Assembly: GCA_025350775.1 (NCBI GenBank)
Contig: JANXXF010000189.1
Location: 1-14,881, forward strand
DNA from: Actinomycetes bacterium
GTDB lineage: Bacteria > Actinomycetota > Thermoleophilia > Gaiellales > Gaiellaceae
Length of the DNA: 14,881 nucleotides
Reading direction: 5' to 3'
In this document: in pieces, positions 11,707 to 14,881 of the stretch
How the letters are laid out: each line of letters starts with the position of its first letter
Numbering within the stretch: position 1 is the stretch's first letter
Notes under the pieces: generated by a model
The model's input: only the letters and a program-made list of their open reading frames with translations
What the model was told of the DNA's origin: nothing
The model's database searches: none
Translations under genes and position numbers: made by a program

Positions 11707-13662
11707 ATGACGCGCCGAGGTTCGGTGCGGCAGGACGAAGACATAACTGACAGCGGTGGGCACGGCACTGCCGCCCGCGGCGCCCTCGCTCTCGGCGCGC
11801 TCGGCGTCGTGTTCGGCGACATCGGCACGAGCCCGCTCTACGCGGTGCAGACGGTGTTCAACCCGGCGGACCCGCACCCGGTCGCGGCCGCCACGGCCAA
11901 CGTCTACGGCGTCATCTCGCTGATCTTCTGGTCGGTGCTGATCGTCGTGATGCTCACTTACGTCATGCTCGTGATGCGCGCCGACAACGATGGTGAAGGC
12001 GGCATCATGGCGTTGATCACGCTGATCCGGCGCAAGCACGTCGCCGGCGGGCGGCGCACCAAGCTGCTGCTGGCGGGGCTCGGCGTCTTCGGCGCGTCGT
12101 TGTTTTTCGGCGACAGCATGATCACGCCGGCGATCTCCGTGCTCTCGGCGATCGAAGGCACGAAGGTGGCGGCGCCCTCGCTGCAACACCTCGTCCTGCC
12201 GATCACGATCGCCATCATCGTCGTACTGTTCCTCGCCCAGCGCCTCGGCACCAATACCGTCGGCAAGCTGTTCGGGCCGGTCATGGGCGTCTGGTTCACC
12301 GTGATCGGGGCGCTCGGTGTCCACGGCATCGTCGGCAACCCGGCGATTCTCAAGGCCCTCTCGCCCAGCTACGCGGCGGAGTTCCTCGCCGGCCACTTCG
12401 ACGTCGCCTTCTTCGCGCTTGCAGCGATCGTGCTCGCGGTCACCGGCGCCGAGGCGCTCTACGCCGACATGGGCCATTTCGGTCGCGGCCCGATCTCGCG
12501 CGTGTGGCTGTTCGTCGTCTTCCCGGCCTGCATCCTCAGCTACCTCGGCCAGGGCGCCGTCGTCCTCGAGGACCCGGTCAGGAACATCGCCAACCCGTTC
12601 TTTCTGCTGGTGCCGCACTGGGGGCGGGTGCCGATGGTCTTTCTCGCGGCGGCGGCCACGGTGATCGCCTCGCAGGCGGTTATCACCGGTGCGTTCTCGG
12701 TCGCCCGGCAGGCCGCCCAGCTCGGCTACCTGCCACGGCTGCGGATCGCCCACACGTCCGAGGAGACGATCGGGCAGGTCTACGTCCCCTGGGTCAACTG
12801 GGCGCTGCTCGTCTCGGTGGTCACGCTCGTCCTCACCTTCAAGACCTCGTCGGCCCTGGCCTACGCGTACGGCATGGCGGTGACTGGCACGATCACGATC
12901 ACGACGTTGCTGTTCTTCTACGTCGTCCGCCACCAGTGGGGCAAGCCGCTGTGGGTCGTGCTGGTCGGGGCGGGCGGGCTGCTCACGGTGGACGTCCTCT
13001 TCCTGGCCGCGAACGCGACGAAGTTCGTGCACGGAGCCTGGCTCCCGCTGCTGATCGGCCTCGCCGCCTTCACCGTGCTGACGACCTGGCAGCGCGGCCG
13101 CGAGCTCGTCTCGCGCCTGCGCGAGCGCGACGAGGGCTCGCTGCGCGAGTTCATCGACATGCTGCACGAGCTGCAGCCGCCGCTGCTGCGCGTCCCCGGC
13201 ACCGCCGTCTTCCTCAACCGCGGCAAGGAGACGGCGCCGCTGGCGATGCGTTCCAACGTCGAGCACAACCACATCCTGCACCGGCACGTCGTGATCCTCT
13301 CGGTCGAGACGCAGCCCGTCCCGCACGTCCCGCTGGCGGAGCGCCTCGTCCTCGACGATCTCGGCTACAGCGACGACGGGATCACCCATGTCTCGGCGCG
13401 CTTCGGCTACATGGACGAGCCGAACATCCCCGAGCTGATGCGCCTGCTGCGTGCCGCGAAGATCGAGAGCCCGCTCGACGTCGACGAGGACATCTCGTAC
13501 TTCCTCTCCACGATCGAGCTGCGCCGCGGCGACGCGCCCGGCATGAGCCGCTGGCGCAAGCGCCTGTTCGTCGCAACCTCGCACATCACCGCCGACGCCG
13601 CCGAATACTTCCAGTTGCCGCGCGACCGCACCGTGATCATGGGCTCGCGCATCGAGCTGTAG
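11707..13662 (+). CDS. kup: Kup-family potassium uptake protein
   Basis: The 651-residue integral membrane protein imports K+, by H+ symport in characterised members. Family landmarks are GVVFGDIGTSPLYA (33-46), the NDGEGGIMAL loop (94-103), GDSMITPAISVLSA (135-148) and TGAEALYADMGHFG (246-259). About a dozen hydrophobic segments fill residues 25-455. A soluble C-terminal domain (about 460-651) ends in GSRIEL, similar in layout to E. coli Kup (622 residues). The start could be ATG 11707 or GTG 11725; neither has a well-spaced ribosome-binding site, and the small ORF upstream may couple to ATG 11707. I see no ydaO-type c-di-AMP riboswitch in the short leader. Its TAG is 20 nt before the acyl-CoA dehydrogenase start. 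Confidence 0.95.
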   Translation: MTRRGSVRQDEDITDSGGHGTAARGALALGALGVVFGDIGTSPLYAVQTVFNPADPHPVAAATANVYGVISLIFWSVLIVVMLTYVMLVMRADNDGEGGIMALITLIRRKHVAGGRRTKLLLAGLGVFGASLFFGDSMITPAISVLSAIEGTKVAAPSLQHLVLPITIAIIVVLFLAQRLGTNTVGKLFGPVMGVWFTVIGALGVHGIVGNPAILKALSPSYAAEFLAGHFDVAFFALAAIVLAVTGAEALYADMGHFGRGPISRVWLFVVFPACILSYLGQGAVVLEDPVRNIANPFFLLVPHWGRVPMVFLAAAATVIASQAVITGAFSVARQAAQLGYLPRLRIAHTSEETIGQVYVPWVNWALLVSVVTLVLTFKTSSALAYAYGMAVTGTITITTLLFFYVVRHQWGKPLWVVLVGAGGLLTVDVLFLAANATKFVHGAWLPLLIGLAAFTVLTTWQRGRELVSRLRERDEGSLREFIDMLHELQPPLLRVPGTAVFLNRGKETAPLAMRSNVEHNHILHRHVVILSVETQPVPHVPLAERLVLDDLGYSDDGITHVSARFGYMDEPNIPELMRLLRAAKIESPLDVDEDISYFLSTIELRRGDAPGMSRWRKRLFVATSHITADAAEYFQLPRDRTVIMGSRIEL

Positions 13663-13682
13663 GCTGCGCCCGTGGGGTCCCA

Positions 13683-14816
13683 GTGAACTTCGACCTGCCC
13701 GACGAGCACCGTGAGATCCAGGCGCTCGCCCGCGACTTCGCCCTGCAGGAGGTCGCGCCGATTGCGGAGGAGCTCGACCGTGAGCGCCGCTTCCCCGTCG
13801 AGATCGTCCGCAAGCTCGCGGGGCTCGGCCTGATGGGCATCCCGTTCCCCGAGGCGGTCGGCGGCGCGGGCGGCGACTCGCTCGCCTATGCGCTCGTCGT
13901 CGAGGAGCTGGCGCGCATCGACTCCTCCGTGGCGATCACGCTGTGCGCGCACACCTCGCTGGGCACGCAGCCGATCTACCTCTTCGGCAACGCGCAGCAG
14001 AAAGCGGAGTGGCTGCCGCGGCTCTGCGCCGGTGAGATCCTCGGCGCCTTCGGCCTCACCGAGCCGGAGTCCGGCTCCGACGCCGGCAACACGTTGACGC
14101 GGGCGCGGCTGGACGGTGGCGAGTGGGTCATCGACGGTGCCAAGCAGTTCATCACCAATGCCGGGACGCCGCTCTCCGGCGTCGTCACGATCACGGCGCT
14201 GACGGGCGAGGGCGAGGTCTCGAACGTGATCGTCGCCAACGGGACGCCCGGCTACGAGGTCGGGCAGCCGTACCGCAAGCTGGGCTGGAACGCGTCGGAC
14301 ACGCGGCCGCTTTCGTTCGCGGACTGCCGTGTGCCGGAGGGCAACCTGTTGGGCCCGCGCGGGGAGGGCTTCCGCCAGTTCCTGCAGGTGCTCGACAGCG
14401 GGCGCATCGGCGTCGCCGCGATGGGAGTCGGGCTGGCGCAGGGCGCTCTCGACCTGGCGCTCGCGTACGCGCAGGAGCGGCGGGCTTTCGGCCGCGCGAT
14501 CTCGAAGTTCCAGCTGATCCAGGCCAAGCTCGCCGACATGTCCACGGAGATCGAGGCGACGCGCTTGCTCGTCTACCGGGCGGCACGGCTGAAGGACGCC
14601 GGGCGCGACTTCACGCTCACCGCGGCGCAGGCCAAGCTCAAGTCCGGACGGCTCGCCGTGCGCTGCGCCGAGGAGGCCGTGCAGATCCACGGTGGCTACG
14701 GCTACCTCGACGAGTTTGCCGTCAGTCGCTTCTACCGCGACGCAAAGATCCTGACGATCGGCGAGGGCACCGACGAGATCCAGCAGCTCGTGATCGCGCG
14801 CGAGCTCGGCGCGTAG
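13683..14816 (+). CDS. Acyl-CoA dehydrogenase
   Basis: The 377-residue flavoenzyme introduces the alpha-beta double bond in acyl-CoA during fatty or branched-chain acid breakdown and passes electrons to ETF. The N-terminal helical domain (1-120) is followed by FGLTEPESGSD (123-133), which contacts FAD. The C-terminal domain has RRAFGRAISKFQLIQ (266-280), QIHGGYGY (334-341) and TIGEGTDEIQ, where E361 is the catalytic base at the short/medium-chain position. Chain-length specificity cannot be read. GTG 13683 begins directly at the conserved NFDLPDEHREIQ, with a weak GGGG 5 nt upstream. A TANNNT box (TAGGCT, 13660-13665) overlapping the kup stop could drive it with an 11-nt leader. Otherwise it is cotranscribed with kup, with no obvious functional link. 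Confidence 0.93.
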   Translation: MNFDLPDEHREIQALARDFALQEVAPIAEELDRERRFPVEIVRKLAGLGLMGIPFPEAVGGAGGDSLAYALVVEELARIDSSVAITLCAHTSLGTQPIYLFGNAQQKAEWLPRLCAGEILGAFGLTEPESGSDAGNTLTRARLDGGEWVIDGAKQFITNAGTPLSGVVTITALTGEGEVSNVIVANGTPGYEVGQPYRKLGWNASDTRPLSFADCRVPEGNLLGPRGEGFRQFLQVLDSGRIGVAAMGVGLAQGALDLALAYAQERRAFGRAISKFQLIQAKLADMSTEIEATRLLVYRAARLKDAGRDFTLTAAQAKLKSGRLAVRCAEEAVQIHGGYGYLDEFAVSRFYRDAKILTIGEGTDEIQQLVIARELGA

Positions 14817-14858
14817 CGGCGCTCGTCCCCGGCGGGTAGCGGCGCCCGTCCCCGGCGC
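14813..14858 (+). repeat. 23-bp tandem repeat at the end of the acyl-CoA dehydrogenase gene
   Basis: Bases 14813-14835 and 14836-14858 match in 21 of 23 positions (differences at 14823/14846 and 14835/14858). Each begins GTAGCGGCGC and contains CGTCCCCGGCG. The first copy includes the gene's TAG stop codon (14814-14816), so the second is a duplicated 3' end outside the coding region. No terminator with a T tract is seen. Confidence 0.8.
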
Positions 14859-14864
14859 ACCAGC

Positions 14865-14870
14865 GAGAAT
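14865..14870 (+). promoter_or_regulatory. Possible leaderless-type -10 element of the next gene
   Basis: GAGAAT resembles the TATAAT-type -10 box in four of six bases, though it lacks the leading T. It lies exactly 6 nt before ATG 14877, the same spacing as at 10508 and 1433. Confidence 0.25.
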
Positions 14871-14876
14871 GCCGCC

Positions 14877-14881
14877 ATGAG
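14877..14881 (+). CDS. Likely start of a further gene, cut by the window edge
   Basis: ATG 14877 begins 60 nt after the acyl-CoA dehydrogenase stop, with a -10-like box 6 nt upstream. Only the start codon and two bases are present, so nothing can be said of the product. Confidence 0.3.

Noticed and set aside
11524..13584. 686-residue minus-strand frame opposite kup
   Set aside because: Its composition is dominated by Arg, Asp, Glu, His and Gln, typical of a shadow opposite a membrane protein; kup on the other strand is clearly real.
13407..14690. 427-residue minus-strand frame opposite the acyl-CoA dehydrogenase
   Set aside because: Low-information Arg/Leu/Asp-rich shadow of a confidently identified enzyme.

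Overview
The window is about 14.9 kb of high-GC, tightly packed DNA. It looks like a chromosomal segment of a high-GC actinobacterium-like organism. A deep lineage such as Thermoleophilia is my guess from gene style: leaderless-type -10 boxes 6 nt before start codons, and a zinc-ribbon/cyclase/ATPase/TPR protein. No rRNA or marker gene fixes the taxon.

Region 1 (1-5185) is a histidine biosynthesis operon in the order hisG (3' end only), hisD, hisC-hisB fused in one frame, hisH, hisF, hisIE. Genes overlap by 4-19 nt from hisC-hisB onward. hisA, usually between hisH and hisF, is missing: hisH runs directly into hisF. Region 2 (5186-6110) is a scar. It holds an in-frame chimera of a TacA-type (DUF1778) antitoxin tail and a truncated TacT-type GNAT toxin on the plus strand. 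On the minus strand is a small winged-helix-like gene, coupled by a GTGA overlap and a strong Shine-Dalgarno to a downstream gene that stops after 17 codons.

Region 3 (6111-10930) reads as a cyclic-nucleotide signalling module. A metallo-beta-lactamase-fold enzyme resembling the mycobacterial Rv1339 phosphodiesterase is divergent from a 1180-residue class III cyclase with zinc ribbons, a STAND-type ATPase and TPR-like repeats. A stand-alone cyclic-nucleotide-binding protein follows. The divergent promoters appear to share an overlapping -35 element.

Region 4 (10931-11706) holds the most striking item: a minus-strand MerB (organomercurial lyase)-like gene interrupted by one in-frame TGA. By my alignment the TGA falls exactly where MerB has catalytic Cys159. 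The frame then continues through a family-like C-terminus. An 18-nt perfect palindrome starts 12 nt after the TGA and places a GATC loop 19 nt downstream, within the range expected of a bacterial SECIS. The gene is therefore either a selenocysteine-containing MerB-like protein or a recent pseudogene. Its start is also odd: ATC sits where a leaderless ATG is expected.

Region 5 (11622-14881) holds a 27-codon small ORF abutting a kup potassium transporter, then an acyl-CoA dehydrogenase, a 23-bp tandem repeat, and the first bases of a further gene. I saw no tRNA, rRNA, CRISPR array or intact insertion sequence. All assignments are by eye; no database search was run.
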